Positions 8,772-18,215 of a DNA stretch of 64,000 nucleotides are shown here, one piece after another (position 1 is the first letter of the stretch; each line of letters starts with the position of its first letter). Under the pieces are notes generated by a model, which was not told the origin of the DNA, made no database searches, and was given only the letters and a program-made list of their open reading frames with translations. Origin of the DNA: an uncultured Methanocorpusculum sp. GTDB lineage: Archaea; Halobacteriota; Methanomicrobia; Methanomicrobiales; Methanocorpusculaceae. The position numbers were made by a program, and so were the translations under genes. The stretch spans positions 620,001 through 684,000 of the forward strand of contig NZ_OY764081.1 in the NCBI RefSeq assembly GCF_963667985.1, given 5' to 3'.

Positions 8772-10925
8772 ATGCGTGTCCGTGAGGGGAACCTAACACA
8801 GCAGTACTTCTGCGATTATCTGACATTGTTTGCAGGTGATGCATCCGCAAAAGAATCAGGTCATGAAGAAATTGTTTTGTCTAATTTGTTTCTGCATCGA
8901 ATGAGTGTCGACGGCGGGTTTCATGCAAGAGTTCTCTCGGCAATTCTCGGACACGAATCAGACCGGTCCCTCCTTCTCAGCCTTTTCAAAGAAGTATTGG
9001 ACGAAGAATATGCTCCTCTCCCGCTTGATGAATGGTTGAAGTCAGAGTATGATTCTGCAGTAAAGAACGCTGACTTGAATCGGAAAACTGCTCTCACCGC
9101 CCTTCTTCGTTCCCAGATATCCGGCACAAACAAGGCCGCAGAGATCGTTTCTGCGTATGGAAGTCAGTATACGGAGAGCTGGTGGCAGTTTCAAAGCCGC
9201 CGCTTGACTGTGGAAGAAATCGAAAATCCGGATATGTATTTCGGCGTCGGACGCCGGCCGTTCTGGCATGCATTTCCGCTTGATGAATATGCTGCCGTAC
9301 TTGGGGGAGCCGAAACGCTGCCGCCCGAGGTCATTTACGATATTATAATTTGTGTTGCCGGAGCCTGGTTCTCCACGCTGACCCGTGAAGAAAAGATCAT
9401 CTGGCTGAATATGCCAAGAACAACGCCCGATGAATGGGAAAAGTTCGCCGCACCTCTCTTAACGCTCTCTACGCCAGGTCCAACCCTTTCCACGGCAAAC
9501 TGGCTGTATGCCTCGGGAAATCATGATGCCGCTCTCGATCTGTATGCAAACATCACGCTTGCTTTCCCGCAGACGCCGGTAGAAAAACCCGCCTTTGAAC
9601 TCATGGCCGCCATTCTGTCCGAGTTCGGCGACATCGACTACGCCTTCGAATCCTACAAAAGCGCCTTCCTACTCGCCAGAAACGAAGGTCCCTACGAGAC
9701 CGCTGTTGGTTTGAAAAATCTCTGCGAAGTTGGTGAAGATCTCGGCGAGGATATGCGGGATTATTACATCCGTATCGCGTCGATCGCAGAAGAACTCTCC
9801 CCCGACGACCGGGTGAAGCTCTACTTCGATCTCGCTTCGTCTGCCAGAAAAAAATATAATTATCTGGATGAGTATGCCTATCTTGAACGCATCATCGGAG
9901 AAGATGGTGTGGAAGAACCGCTTTTTTCCAGAGCAATGTCCCGGATCTCCGAGATGAATCTCGCATTGGACATCGATGGAAAACCCGACGATGCCGTTCT
10001 CCGGGAAAAGGATATCCGTGAACAGGCGGAGGTGCTGAACGCAAGAGGGGATGCCGCCTATTTCGGGTTCGATCCCGTATGTGCTTTGTTCTGGTATAAC
10101 AGGTCGGATGCGATAAGCGGTGAAGACTCCTCTGCAAAAAAATTCCAGGCGGCCGTCGCTGCAGGTTTGTATGCCGAAGCAAAAGAGTATGCCAAAACAC
10201 CCGCTGAAAAAACCGTGGTCATGATTATGGGCGATACGCCCGCACATATCGCGGCCCGCGAACTTCACACTGCAGTCACGGATGCATGGAAAGCCGGTGC
10301 TGACATCCAGCCGGTCATCAGCCCTGTTCTAACCATGCTCTCCCAGGAAGATCGAATGCTGGTTTCTGATATTCTCATCGACCGCTCGACCCGTGACGAT
10401 GAAAAGGCCCTTGTTTGTTCAGGCATTGGGGATTGTTATCTCTCCCTTGGTATGCCGGACGAAGCCCGTCAGATGTTCCGTCTGGCTCTTCGCGCCAACC
10501 CCTCGAATCAGGTTCGCTCCCGGATATTTTCGGAGATAGGGCTACTGGAGTACGAAACCGGCAATTACGATGCATCTTCCGAAGCATATCTATCTGCATT
10601 GAAAATAAACGAGCGGTTCCCTGCAGCCTGGGCAGGTCTTTCCAAGGCATGCATATGTCAGGCAAAATATAACGAGGCGTTGGCAGCACTTGAAAATGCG
10701 ATCAGACACCATCCGGTCAACACGGTATATCAGGATATGCGCAAAGCCGTTTTGGCCGTGATCGATCATCCAGTCGACGAAACGGCCGACCGGCTTTTCG
10801 CTCTCAATGAAGCTGCAGGACTTCCTGCGGCTACAGCTCTCTATGCAGAAAAATCACCGTCAGGCTTTAAAAAAGAGGCTTGGGATGTAACATCTGTCGA
10901 AGATGTTCTCAAATACAGAGAATAA
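8772..10925 (+). CDS. Large TPR-repeat protein of unknown function
   Basis: 717 aa, soluble, no signal peptide or membrane helix seen. The N-terminal 300 residues are not recognised. The middle and C-terminal parts are helical repeats; clear tetratricopeptide units lie around residues 555-660, for example CYLSLGMPDEARQMFRLALR and GLLEYETGNYDASSEAYLSA. Such proteins are scaffolds for protein complexes, but no partner can be read from the sequence. It is a single gene after the mtr terminator and converges on the FmdE-like gene ten bases away. Confidence 0.8.
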   Translation: MRVREGNLTQQYFCDYLTLFAGDASAKESGHEEIVLSNLFLHRMSVDGGFHARVLSAILGHESDRSLLLSLFKEVLDEEYAPLPLDEWLKSEYDSAVKNADLNRKTALTALLRSQISGTNKAAEIVSAYGSQYTESWWQFQSRRLTVEEIENPDMYFGVGRRPFWHAFPLDEYAAVLGGAETLPPEVIYDIIICVAGAWFSTLTREEKIIWLNMPRTTPDEWEKFAAPLLTLSTPGPTLSTANWLYASGNHDAALDLYANITLAFPQTPVEKPAFELMAAILSEFGDIDYAFESYKSAFLLARNEGPYETAVGLKNLCEVGEDLGEDMRDYYIRIASIAEELSPDDRVKLYFDLASSARKKYNYLDEYAYLERIIGEDGVEEPLFSRAMSRISEMNLALDIDGKPDDAVLREKDIREQAEVLNARGDAAYFGFDPVCALFWYNRSDAISGEDSSAKKFQAAVAAGLYAEAKEYAKTPAEKTVVMIMGDTPAHIAARELHTAVTDAWKAGADIQPVISPVLTMLSQEDRMLVSDILIDRSTRDDEKALVCSGIGDCYLSLGMPDEARQMFRLALRANPSNQVRSRIFSEIGLLEYETGNYDASSEAYLSALKINERFPAAWAGLSKACICQAKYNEALAALENAIRHHPVNTVYQDMRKAVLAVIDHPVDETADRLFALNEAAGLPAATALYAEKSPSGFKKEAWDVTSVEDVLKYRE

Positions 10926-10935
10926 TCCCTTTTTA

Positions 10936-11382
10936 TTATTCTTCGCGGACGGTGAACAGTTTCTCATCCGGCGTATCCAGCATAATCTGCAGGAATTCGT
11001 TCTGGATCTCTGTGTGTCGTTTGATCTCGTCTTCCGTTGCGGTTTTTGCCGAGATCTTTCCTTTTAATGTGTGCAGTTCATCGCTTGTGAGCTTTGTTCC
11101 CGGGATTTCATCAATGAATAATTTGCTGCCGTCCGGTTTTTCCAAAACAAAACTGACGGTATTTGTGTCCTCTACGATAAGCCGTTCCGGGTGGGCTCGT
11201 AAATCGAATGTCTGTTTGAGGGCATCAAGCGGACAGCGTGTTGAATGGGAAAGCACTTTGATGTTTGTCTCGGTTCCTGACCAATTTGCAGCAACTACGG
11301 CGATCTTATAGCCATGCGCAATTCCCGGGCAGGTGTGCCCATGCGCTTTTGCTATCTTCGTAAAATCTGGAATTTCTGTCAT
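10936..11382 (-). CDS. FmdE-domain protein
   Basis: About 148 aa. The N-terminal motif KAHGHTCPGIAHGYK is the signature of the FmdE family (subunit E of molybdenum formylmethanofuran dehydrogenase and relatives), where His and Cys are likely metal ligands. A zinc-finger tail present in some relatives is missing. The ATG at 11382 is chosen; a TTG two codons upstream is possible. It follows the aIF1A gene by 12 bases, so the two are probably co-transcribed. A true role in formylmethanofuran dehydrogenase is uncertain because no other fmd or fwd gene is here. Confidence 0.8.
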   Translation of the reverse strand: MTEIPDFTKIAKAHGHTCPGIAHGYKIAVVAANWSGTETNIKVLSHSTRCPLDALKQTFDLRAHPERLIVEDTNTVSFVLEKPDGSKLFIDEIPGTKLTSDELHTLKGKISAKTATEDEIKRHTEIQNEFLQIMLDTPDEKLFTVREE

Positions 11383-11394
11383 AAGCAAAAAATG

Positions 11395-11712
11395 TTAGAG
11401 ATATTTGTGGGCGCGAAGCCAGTCTACCTGTGGAGTCGTGTATCGATAAATGATATCGCATTTATCATCCTGGAAATCCCAGGGAACAACGATCAGGATA
11501 TCACCTTCACGAATCCAAACCCGCTTCTTGATTTTACCCTTGATCCGCCCAAGGCGCGTTACGCCGTCTGAGCATCGTACTCTGATGTGGTTTGATCCAA
11601 GCATCAGTTCAGCCTGTGCAAATTGTTCTCGTATACGTTTATTCGGCAGTTTTACACGGATAATGCTACCGTCATCTGATACGTCCTGATTGTCGTTCTC
11701 TATTCTTCCCAA
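11395..11712 (-). CDS. eif1A: Translation initiation factor aIF1A
   Basis: 105 aa, an S1/OB-fold factor that binds the A site of the small ribosomal subunit during initiation. The core GSNHIRVRCSDGVTRLGRIK and KKRVWIREGDILIVVPWDFQ is diagnostic for aIF1A/eIF1A. The best start is TTG at 11710-11712; an ATG a few bases upstream is out of frame. A TATA-like box at 11735-11743 lies about 25 bases before the start, so the mRNA may be almost leaderless. Confidence 0.93.
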   Translation of the reverse strand: MGRIENDNQDVSDDGSIIRVKLPNKRIREQFAQAELMLGSNHIRVRCSDGVTRLGRIKGKIKKRVWIREGDILIVVPWDFQDDKCDIIYRYTTPQVDWLRAHKYL

Positions 11713-12009
11713 GTCATATTTCCCCTATAGTACCTTATTATAGGGTCTGAAACTTGATAAACACTACGGACTTGGACAGTCCTGGGATAAGAGATGAGTT
11801 TTGGTCTCTCATTATATCAAAAAATCCATTATTCAGCTGATCCTCTCGGATATCCTCGTGTATTAGTTGTTGGACGGCATATTTTTCACCTGCAGTGCTT
11901 CCAAGTCTGCAAACTCATGCAGCAGAACAAAAGTACCTCTTTCATTTTTTGGAATTCCTTTTCAAGTTCGGTGAAAAGATCGGATCACGATTTCAACTTT
12001 GGAAAGCTT
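11713..12009. other. Intergenic region between aIF1A and the GntR cassette
   Basis: About 300 bases between divergent transcripts. Apart from the aIF1A TATA element near 11735-11743 I see no gene. An open frame at 11794-12036 has no RBS, an unlikely amino-acid make-up and overlaps the operator, so it is not called. Confidence 0.5.
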
Positions 12010-12034
12010 AATGTGTATATATGTTATACACATT
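12010..12034 (+). promoter_or_regulatory. Palindromic operator over the TATA box of the GntR cassette
   Basis: AATGTGTAT (12010-12018) and ATACACATT (12026-12034) form a perfect 9-bp inverted repeat with a 7-base centre. The TATA sequence (GTATATATG) lies inside it, and the GTG start of the regulator is 18 bases further on. GTGTA...TACAC half sites are typical of YtrA-type GntR repressors, so the cassette is probably autorepressed. Confidence 0.75.
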
Positions 12035-12051
12035 AGAACAGGTACGTAAAG

Positions 12052-12486
12052 GTGAAGATCCTTATCAGCAACGCGAGTGAAAAGCCGATCTATGAGCAGA
12101 TAACAACGCAGATCAAAGCTATGATCATAAGCGGAGAGCTTATGCATGAGCACCCTCTGCCGAGCATGCGTCTTCTTGCAAAAGAGCTGAGGATCAGCGT
12201 GATAACCACGAAAAGGGCGTACACTGATCTGGAACGGGACGGTTTTATTGAAACCGTGCCTGGAAAAGGAAGTTTCGTCGCCAAAAAAAATACCGAGCTT
12301 ATCCGGGAACAACAGCTGCGCCTTGCTGAAGAACATCTGCAGAAGGCCGTCGATGTGGCGAAAAGTTTCGGCATTGGCAAACAGGAACTTACGGAAATGC
12401 TTGAGATCATCTATGAAGGAGAATTACAATGTCCAACGCAATTTGTGTACATGAATTATGTAAAGAATATCCTGATTTCTCCCTGA
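12052..12486 (+). CDS. GntR-family (YtrA type) transcriptional regulator
   Basis: 144 aa, starting at GTG with AAAGG upstream. The N-terminal winged helix reads [40 protein letters not shown] and [14 protein letters not shown], the classic GntR pattern. The short helical C-terminus marks the YtrA subfamily, which controls ABC exporters. It overlaps the following ATPase gene by 58 bases; the last 20 residues do not look like a family end, so the original stop may have been lost. Expected to repress its own operon through the palindrome just upstream. Confidence 0.88.
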   Translation: MKILISNASEKPIYEQITTQIKAMIISGELMHEHPLPSMRLLAKELRISVITTKRAYTDLERDGFIETVPGKGSFVAKKNTELIREQQLRLAEEHLQKAVDVAKSFGIGKQELTEMLEIIYEGELQCPTQFVYMNYVKNILISP

Positions 12487-13288
12487 AGAACGTCTCATTT
12501 TGTCTGCCGAAAGGAAGCATTATGGGCTTTATCGGGGAAAACGGTGCAGGAAAAACCACAACAATAAAAACCATTCTTGGAATCGCCCAAAAAACCAGCG
12601 GTTCCGTGAAACTGTTCGGACTGGATTTTTCGGATCACGAAAGGAAATCAAGAACCGGATCGGTGTCGTCTTCGACGAATGCAGTTTTCACGACACGCTC
12701 ACTGCGCTTGACGTGGCGAAGATCCTTGGAAGAATCTATGAAGACTGGGACGATCCGCTCTATCTCAAATATCTCAAACAGTTCGATCTTCCCGAAAAGA
12801 AAAAAATCAAAGATTACTCCCGGGGAATGAAAATGAAGCTTGGAATCGCAGCGGCTCTTTCCCATCACCCGGATCTTTTGATCCTCGATGAACCGACCAG
12901 CGGACTCGACCCGGTCATCCGTGAAGAGATCCTGGATATCTTTCTTGAGTTCATACAGGACGAAAATCATTCGATCCTCCTCTCCTCGCACATAACGAGC
13001 GATCTCGATAAAATCGCCGATTACCTTACCTTTATTCATGAAGGAAAAATCGTGCTTTCCAAATCCAAAGATGAGATCTTAGAAGACCTGGGCATTCTCA
13101 AATGCAGTCTCGAGGAGTTCGATACCCTTGACAAATCCTCTTTCCTTACGTATCGGACGAATCAGTTTGGGTGCGAGGTGCTGATTAAAGACAAGATGAC
13201 CTTCATCGCCCGACATCCGGACATGATCGTGGATCCTGTTTCGACCGAATCGGTTATGGTGTTTTATGCACGGGGGAAAACCGTATGA
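12429..13288 (+). pseudogene. ABC transporter ATP-binding protein, frameshifted
   Basis: ATPase of a YtrB-like ABC exporter. The first frame (from ATG 12429) gives the Walker A motif [13 protein letters not shown] and then turns to nonsense at about base 12640. The correct protein continues in another frame with [13 protein letters not shown], the signature [13 protein letters not shown], Walker B LLILDEPTSGLDPV and the switch region LLSSHI. One missing A in GATCACGAAAGG (12635-12645) explains the shift. Whole length would be about 287 aa. Sequencing error, a real mutation or recoding are possible. The end overlaps the permease start (ATGA). Confidence 0.85.
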
Positions 13289-13911
13289 AACAATTTCTTT
13301 CCGGCCTGATGCTGAAGGATCTGCTGAACCTTCGCCCAATGACCAAGACCCTGGTCCTGATGTTTATCATCTTCGGGATCGTTTTCATTCCGATGGGAAA
13401 TGCCATGACCGTTTACTTCATGCTGATAATCTTTGCCGCTCTCCTCCCCATGACCTCCCTCACGATGGATGATATGGCGAAGTGGGACAGATACGCCTTA
13501 ACGCTCCCGGTTACGAGAAAGGATATCGTTACATCCAAGTATCTGATGACGATCATATTCTTCTGTGCCGCGATCGTGATTTCGGGAATCATCGCCGGTG
13601 TTTTGTATTATCTGACGCCGGAAGCCGCGACCCCGTTATGGTTCATCGTTCTCGTCGGTTCTCTCGGCTTATTCTACGGAGCACTCCTGTTTCCGCTTCT
13701 CTACAAATTCGGTTCGGAAAAAGCCAGATATATGATGTTTGTTCTGATGGCTGTCATCGGAATCCTTCTGGTAGGCTGGTTCGCGCTCTTTGGAGAATCA
13801 GTCACTGGGAATCTCCTCATCTATATTCTGATCACGGCGGCAGTCTCGGTTGCGGCATTCATCGCCTCGTACTTCGTGTCGGTCAGGCTTTATGAGCAAA
13901 AGGAGTTCTAA
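13285..13911 (+). CDS. ABC-2 type transporter permease
   Basis: 208 aa with six hydrophobic helices. It resembles the ABC-2 permeases that pair with YtrB-type ATPases; the segment MDDMAKWDRYALTLPVTRKD between helices 2 and 3 is typical (the 'ALTLPVTR' motif). Its ATG overlaps the ATPase stop, so the two subunits are translationally coupled. The substrate is unknown; relatives act in envelope stress or peptide export. Confidence 0.87.
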   Translation: MKQFLSGLMLKDLLNLRPMTKTLVLMFIIFGIVFIPMGNAMTVYFMLIIFAALLPMTSLTMDDMAKWDRYALTLPVTRKDIVTSKYLMTIIFFCAAIVISGIIAGVLYYLTPEAATPLWFIVLVGSLGLFYGALLFPLLYKFGSEKARYMMFVLMAVIGILLVGWFALFGESVTGNLLIYILITAAVSVAAFIASYFVSVRLYEQKEF

Positions 13912-14601
13912 ATGGCAGCATCACCGATGCAGAATCTGAAGGAGTTGGAGGAGGAGCTTGTCCTTCTCAAAAAATATCCGAAAGAGGACTTGGAAAGCAT
14001 CATCAAGGAGATCGGGTTTTCCTGTACCTGCTGCGGGAAATGCTGCACAAAAGCGTTCAACGGTCATGTGTTTCTTCTCGCAGAAGATGCCCGCCGTCTG
14101 AAAACGTTTTCGCCGGAATCCATGATCCCGGCACCCGATTTTCCCTACTCGGATCCGTCCGGAAACTTCTATGTGTCCGGGTATGCTCTCAAAACACAGG
14201 TAAACGGAGACTGCGTGTTTCTGGATGAAAAGAGACGATGCAAAATCTATGATCAGCGGTTTACCATCTGCCGGGTGTATCCGTATATGCTTCACCGCGA
14301 ACCGGATTCCAGAGGTAAAATTGACTGGCGGCAGATCTCGGGTCTCGACGAACACGGAACGTATGACTGTCCAATTTCCGATGAGGAATGTGCCGAGATC
14401 GCCGAAGAGACGATCGTCTACGAAACCGCATTTCTGGAACAGGAGATCGCTTTTCACAAAGCTGTTCTGCAGAAGTTTTCCGACGAAGGCATCCGGTTTG
14501 TGAGAAAGGATCACGATGCCCGGGTCCGGGCATTTTTGAAAACAGGGAAGGCGACGGTGTTTGTCTGGGACGGATCGTCTCTCGTAAAAGAAGAGTTGTA
14601 A
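13912..14601 (+). CDS. YkgJ-family cysteine cluster protein
   Basis: 229 aa. The motif FSCTCCGKCCTKAFNGHVFL near residue 37 (CxCCGKCC) and later C-containing segments (GDCVFLDEKRRCKIYDQRFT, CRVYPYML) are the UPF0153/YkgJ pattern, thought to chelate zinc or an iron-sulfur cluster. The start immediately follows the permease stop (TAAATG), so it is likely in the same operon. Its biochemical role is unknown. Confidence 0.87.
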   Translation: MAASPMQNLKELEEELVLLKKYPKEDLESIIKEIGFSCTCCGKCCTKAFNGHVFLLAEDARRLKTFSPESMIPAPDFPYSDPSGNFYVSGYALKTQVNGDCVFLDEKRRCKIYDQRFTICRVYPYMLHREPDSRGKIDWRQISGLDEHGTYDCPISDEECAEIAEETIVYETAFLEQEIAFHKAVLQKFSDEGIRFVRKDHDARVRAFLKTGKATVFVWDGSSLVKEEL

Positions 14602-14606
14602 AAAAA

Positions 14607-15704
14607 TTAGTTTATTTTTGCGACGTCGTTGAGGAAATTTTCAATGACGTCACGGGTCACGTGGGGCATCACGACAAACCTGAGATGGCCTGCACGGGTA
14701 TGCGAGACGATCCATCCTTTCGGGACCGGTCCTTCTTCGAACGTGGCGACATTCATCACCGGATCGACTGCCCGGGTGTAGCCGAATGCCTCCATCCCCT
14801 CAATCAGACGGCGGGTGTTTTCCATACAGCCGGCAACGACTGCACGGAATCCCTCTCTTCCAAGGAGCTTGATTACGGCATATGCGCCGGCGACATCAGC
14901 GCCCGGTCTGGTTCCGGCAAGGGTGCATTCCTTCTTTACGGTCAGATACGGAGTATCGACGTTGAGCGTTCCGAATTGTTCAGGTTCACGGAGAAGCAGG
15001 CATCCGCAGGGGATCGTTCCCAATCCCATTTTGTGCGGATCGAGCGAAATCGAGGAGACTCCCTTGACGTTGAAGTCGAACGGTACCGGCTTTGGCAGGA
15101 ACGGAATAACCATTCCGCCGAATGCCGCATCAACGTGGAAGAACAGATCGTTTTCGACGGCAATCTTTCCGATCCTCTCAACATCATCGATCATACCATA
15201 CTCGGTCGTGCCGGCGATTGCTGAAACCGATATCGTATTTTTATCGACCATCTCCGCCATCTTATCGCAGTCGACGGTGTAATTTTTCCCGTAAGGGGCC
15301 GTTCGCATTTCAAGTCCGAGCAGATCGCAGGTCTTGTCGAATGAAAAGTGGGCCGATGCCGGAACAACGATATTGGGGTTTTTGATTTCGGGCTTCAGTT
15401 TTTTTGCGATACGGATCGCCTGAAGGTTCGACTCGGTTCCGCCCGAGGTCGCATATCCCCCGGCTTCCGGGTGATGCATGAGTTCACCAAGTGAATGGAC
15501 CAGACGGTCTTCGATCTTTGTTGTGCCCGGAAACAGCCCTGGGTCGCCAAGATTTGTTTCGCTAAACATTCCATGTACGAAAACCGCGATTTCGTGCGGA
15601 ATCGTACACATCGAACTGAGGATATGGTCATGATGCAAATCCTCTGCCCGATATGCGGATAGGAGGGAGATGACCTCCTCCCTTTTGCATCCTTTCTCCT
15701 CCAT
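14607..15704 (-). CDS. mfnA: L-tyrosine decarboxylase of methanofuran synthesis (MfnA)
   Basis: PLP-dependent group II decarboxylase, 365 aa. MfnA makes tyramine for methanofuran and can also act on aspartate (beta-alanine for CoA). Motifs: GGYATSGGTESNLQAIRIAK around residue 80, HVDAAFGGMVIPFL, and SISLDPHKMGLG with the PLP lysine near residue 230. The ATG lies 27 bases after the ppsA stop region, both on the minus strand. Length and motifs match archaeal MfnA well. Confidence 0.95.
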   Translation of the reverse strand: MEEKGCKREEVISLLSAYRAEDLHHDHILSSMCTIPHEIAVFVHGMFSETNLGDPGLFPGTTKIEDRLVHSLGELMHHPEAGGYATSGGTESNLQAIRIAKKLKPEIKNPNIVVPASAHFSFDKTCDLLGLEMRTAPYGKNYTVDCDKMAEMVDKNTISVSAIAGTTEYGMIDDVERIGKIAVENDLFFHVDAAFGGMVIPFLPKPVPFDFNVKGVSSISLDPHKMGLGTIPCGCLLLREPEQFGTLNVDTPYLTVKKECTLAGTRPGADVAGAYAVIKLLGREGFRAVVAGCMENTRRLIEGMEAFGYTRAVDPVMNVATFEEGPVPKGWIVSHTRAGHLRFVVMPHVTRDVIENFLNDVAKIN

Positions 15705-15731
15705 GAATAATCACGCTGAAAATATGTGGGG

Positions 15732-18008
15732 TTAATTTTTCTTCAGAGCTGCGTTGAGCAGGATCTGTTTTTCCGTTTTTGCCACGGTTTCTCTGATCTT
15801 CTGGATGGCATCGATGTTTGCCGAAACGCTTGCAATTCCTTTGTGTACTAACTGCTTGACGAACTTCGGGTCGGATCCGGCCTGACCGCAGATCGAACAC
15901 TCAACACCAGCTTCTCTGCACTGAGAGATACAGGTCTCGATGAGACGCATGACTGCCGGGTGAGCGGGTTCGTACATCTCGCCGATCAGACCATTGTTCC
16001 GGTCGACTGCAAGCGTGTACTGGACAAGGTCGTTCGTTCCAAAGGAACAGAAGTCGATGCCTGCTTTGATGAACTCGTCGATGATGATCGCCGATGCGGG
16101 GATCTCGACCATAATTCCGAGTTCCATGTTGTCGACATCAAGGCCCCATTCGCGGAATGACTCTTTTGCTGCGATAAATTCGCGCGGGTGCTGGACGAGG
16201 GGGAACATGATTCCAAGGTTGTGGTATCCTGCTTCCCACAGACGGCGGAAACACTCTGCCTGCATTCTGAACTGTTCCTTCTGGCGAAGGTCACGGCGGA
16301 TGCCGCGGAATCCAAGCATCGGGTTGTGTTCGTGGGGTTCGTCTTCGCCACCTTCCATATTGAGGAACTCATCGGTTGGGGAGTCAAGCGTTCTGACCCA
16401 GACCGATTTTCCGCGGAATGCATCGAGAACGGTCCTGATGCCGTCCATAAGCTCGGTGATGAACTGTTCCTGTTTATTGTGTTTGATATACCAGGAAGGG
16501 GTTTTGTTCATGCCGATGATGAGGTGTTCGATCCTGAGGAGACCGACTCCGTCTGCTCCGGTGGCCACAGCGCGGGCTACTGCTTCCGGCATGGAAACGT
16601 TGACCTTGACGGAGGTCGCGGTGATGATTGGGGAAGCAACGATTGCCGGACCTTTTGCCGCGGTGGTTACCTCTTCGGAGACGGTAACTTTTCCATCGTA
16701 GATGATACCCTTTTCTCCGTCGATCGTGACGATCTGTCCTTCTTTCAGAAGGGAAGTTGCCTGTTTGGTTCCAACGACGGCCGGGGTCCCGAGTTCGCGG
16801 GAAACGATTGCTGCATGGCAGGTCATTCCTCCTTCATCGGTGATGATTCCCACAACTTTTTTCATTGCCGGGACCATGTCGGGGTTCGTCATGGTCGCAA
16901 CCATCACATCTCCCTCCTGGACTCTGGAGGTGTCTTTCACGTCATTGACGATGATGACTTTTCCGGAAGCTACACCCGGGGATGCTCCGTATCCCTGAAG
17001 GATGATGGTTCCGGAAGCCGCTGAGGTAGGTGCCTTGGTTTTGGAATTGTTTTTCTGGATCGTCGTGATCGGGCGGGACTGGAGGATGTAGATCGTGTCG
17101 CCGACCATACCCCACTCCATATCCTGAGCACTCTTGTAGTGTTCTTCGGATTTTATTGCGAACTCTGCAAGTCTGAGGATATCCTTCTCGGAAAGGACCT
17201 GAGCATCCTGCCGGTCTTTTGGAACGTTGGAAACTTTGGTGCCTTTCTTTCCGTCGGGAATGATCTCTACGGATTTGGTAGAGATGGTTTTCTGGACGAT
17301 CTTCCGGCCTTTTCTGTCATAAACATAGTTGTCGGGAGAAACGGTTCCGGAAACGATTGCTTCGCCAAGTCCCCATGATGCTTCGATCATCACGGTTTTT
17401 GCACCGGAGACCGGGTGGGATGAGAACATAACACCGGCTTTTTCGGAGAAAACGAGCTGCTGGACAACGACCGCGATATTCACGCTGCGGTCATCGAATC
17501 CGTTCTTTGAACGGTAATATATTGCACGGGCGGTGTAAAGCGATGCCCAGCAGTTCTTGACTGCTTCGAGCAGGTCTTTCTCGCCGAGAATGTTCAGATA
17601 GGTATCCTGCTGACCTGCAAAGGATGCATCCGGCAGATCTTCCGCCGTTGCGCTCGAACGAACGGCAACAACAGTTTCATTGCCCATCTTTTTGTAGGAG
17701 TCAAGAATCTCATTTTTGATCTTTGCCGGCATTTTTGCCGTGCTGACCATTGCCTTAACTTTTTCGGATGTGGCGTTGAGCGCATCATTGTCGTCAACGT
17801 CGAGTTTTTCGAGAATGGAAAAGATGGGTTCTTCCATTTTTGTCAGCTGTAAGAACCGGCGAAATGCTTGGGCTGTAACTACAAACGCCTGGGGGACAGG
17901 CAGACCGACATGGGTCATCTCCCCAAGGGAAGCGCCTTTCCCGCCAACTGAGGGGATATCAGTGTTGCGGATTTCAGTCAGCCAGAGAATATTGGGTGAT
18001 TTGTCCAT
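15732..18008 (-). CDS. ppsA: Phosphoenolpyruvate synthase
   Basis: 758 aa. Converts pyruvate, ATP and water to PEP, AMP and phosphate, a main step of gluconeogenesis in methanogens that fix CO2 to pyruvate. Domains in order: N-terminal ATP-grasp (GGKGASLGEMTHVGLPVPQA; AVRSSATAEDLPDASFAGQQ), the swivelling phosphohistidine domain with GGMTCHAAIVSRELGTPAVV (catalytic His), and the C-terminal PEP-binding barrel (GFRGIRRD; SFGTNDLVQYTLAVDRN; CSICGQ). mfnA lies just downstream. It is divergent from serA. Confidence 0.97.
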   Translation of the reverse strand: MDKSPNILWLTEIRNTDIPSVGGKGASLGEMTHVGLPVPQAFVVTAQAFRRFLQLTKMEEPIFSILEKLDVDDNDALNATSEKVKAMVSTAKMPAKIKNEILDSYKKMGNETVVAVRSSATAEDLPDASFAGQQDTYLNILGEKDLLEAVKNCWASLYTARAIYYRSKNGFDDRSVNIAVVVQQLVFSEKAGVMFSSHPVSGAKTVMIEASWGLGEAIVSGTVSPDNYVYDRKGRKIVQKTISTKSVEIIPDGKKGTKVSNVPKDRQDAQVLSEKDILRLAEFAIKSEEHYKSAQDMEWGMVGDTIYILQSRPITTIQKNNSKTKAPTSAASGTIILQGYGASPGVASGKVIIVNDVKDTSRVQEGDVMVATMTNPDMVPAMKKVVGIITDEGGMTCHAAIVSRELGTPAVVGTKQATSLLKEGQIVTIDGEKGIIYDGKVTVSEEVTTAAKGPAIVASPIITATSVKVNVSMPEAVARAVATGADGVGLLRIEHLIIGMNKTPSWYIKHNKQEQFITELMDGIRTVLDAFRGKSVWVRTLDSPTDEFLNMEGGEDEPHEHNPMLGFRGIRRDLRQKEQFRMQAECFRRLWEAGYHNLGIMFPLVQHPREFIAAKESFREWGLDVDNMELGIMVEIPASAIIIDEFIKAGIDFCSFGTNDLVQYTLAVDRNNGLIGEMYEPAHPAVMRLIETCISQCREAGVECSICGQAGSDPKFVKQLVHKGIASVSANIDAIQKIRETVAKTEKQILLNAALKKN

Positions 18009-18215
18009 AGATACTCACTCTATTATTGCTCTCTTAACAATAATAGATTATTGGAGGGGCCCACTTTTGGCGTTGGAGAGGTCCACTGGGAGATATGGAT
18101 TTTTGTCCGGCAGTTTTCGGCATAGAGGCGGTGTTTTTTTCGCATGCAGGAGGGGTTTTTGGTCTGCACAGAAACATACTAAATGGGTGAATACCAAATA
18201 AGTACTCGATAATCC

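Noticed and set aside
11794..12036. 80-codon open frame before the GntR gene
   Set aside because: No RBS, composition unlike the neighbours, and it runs through the palindromic operator.
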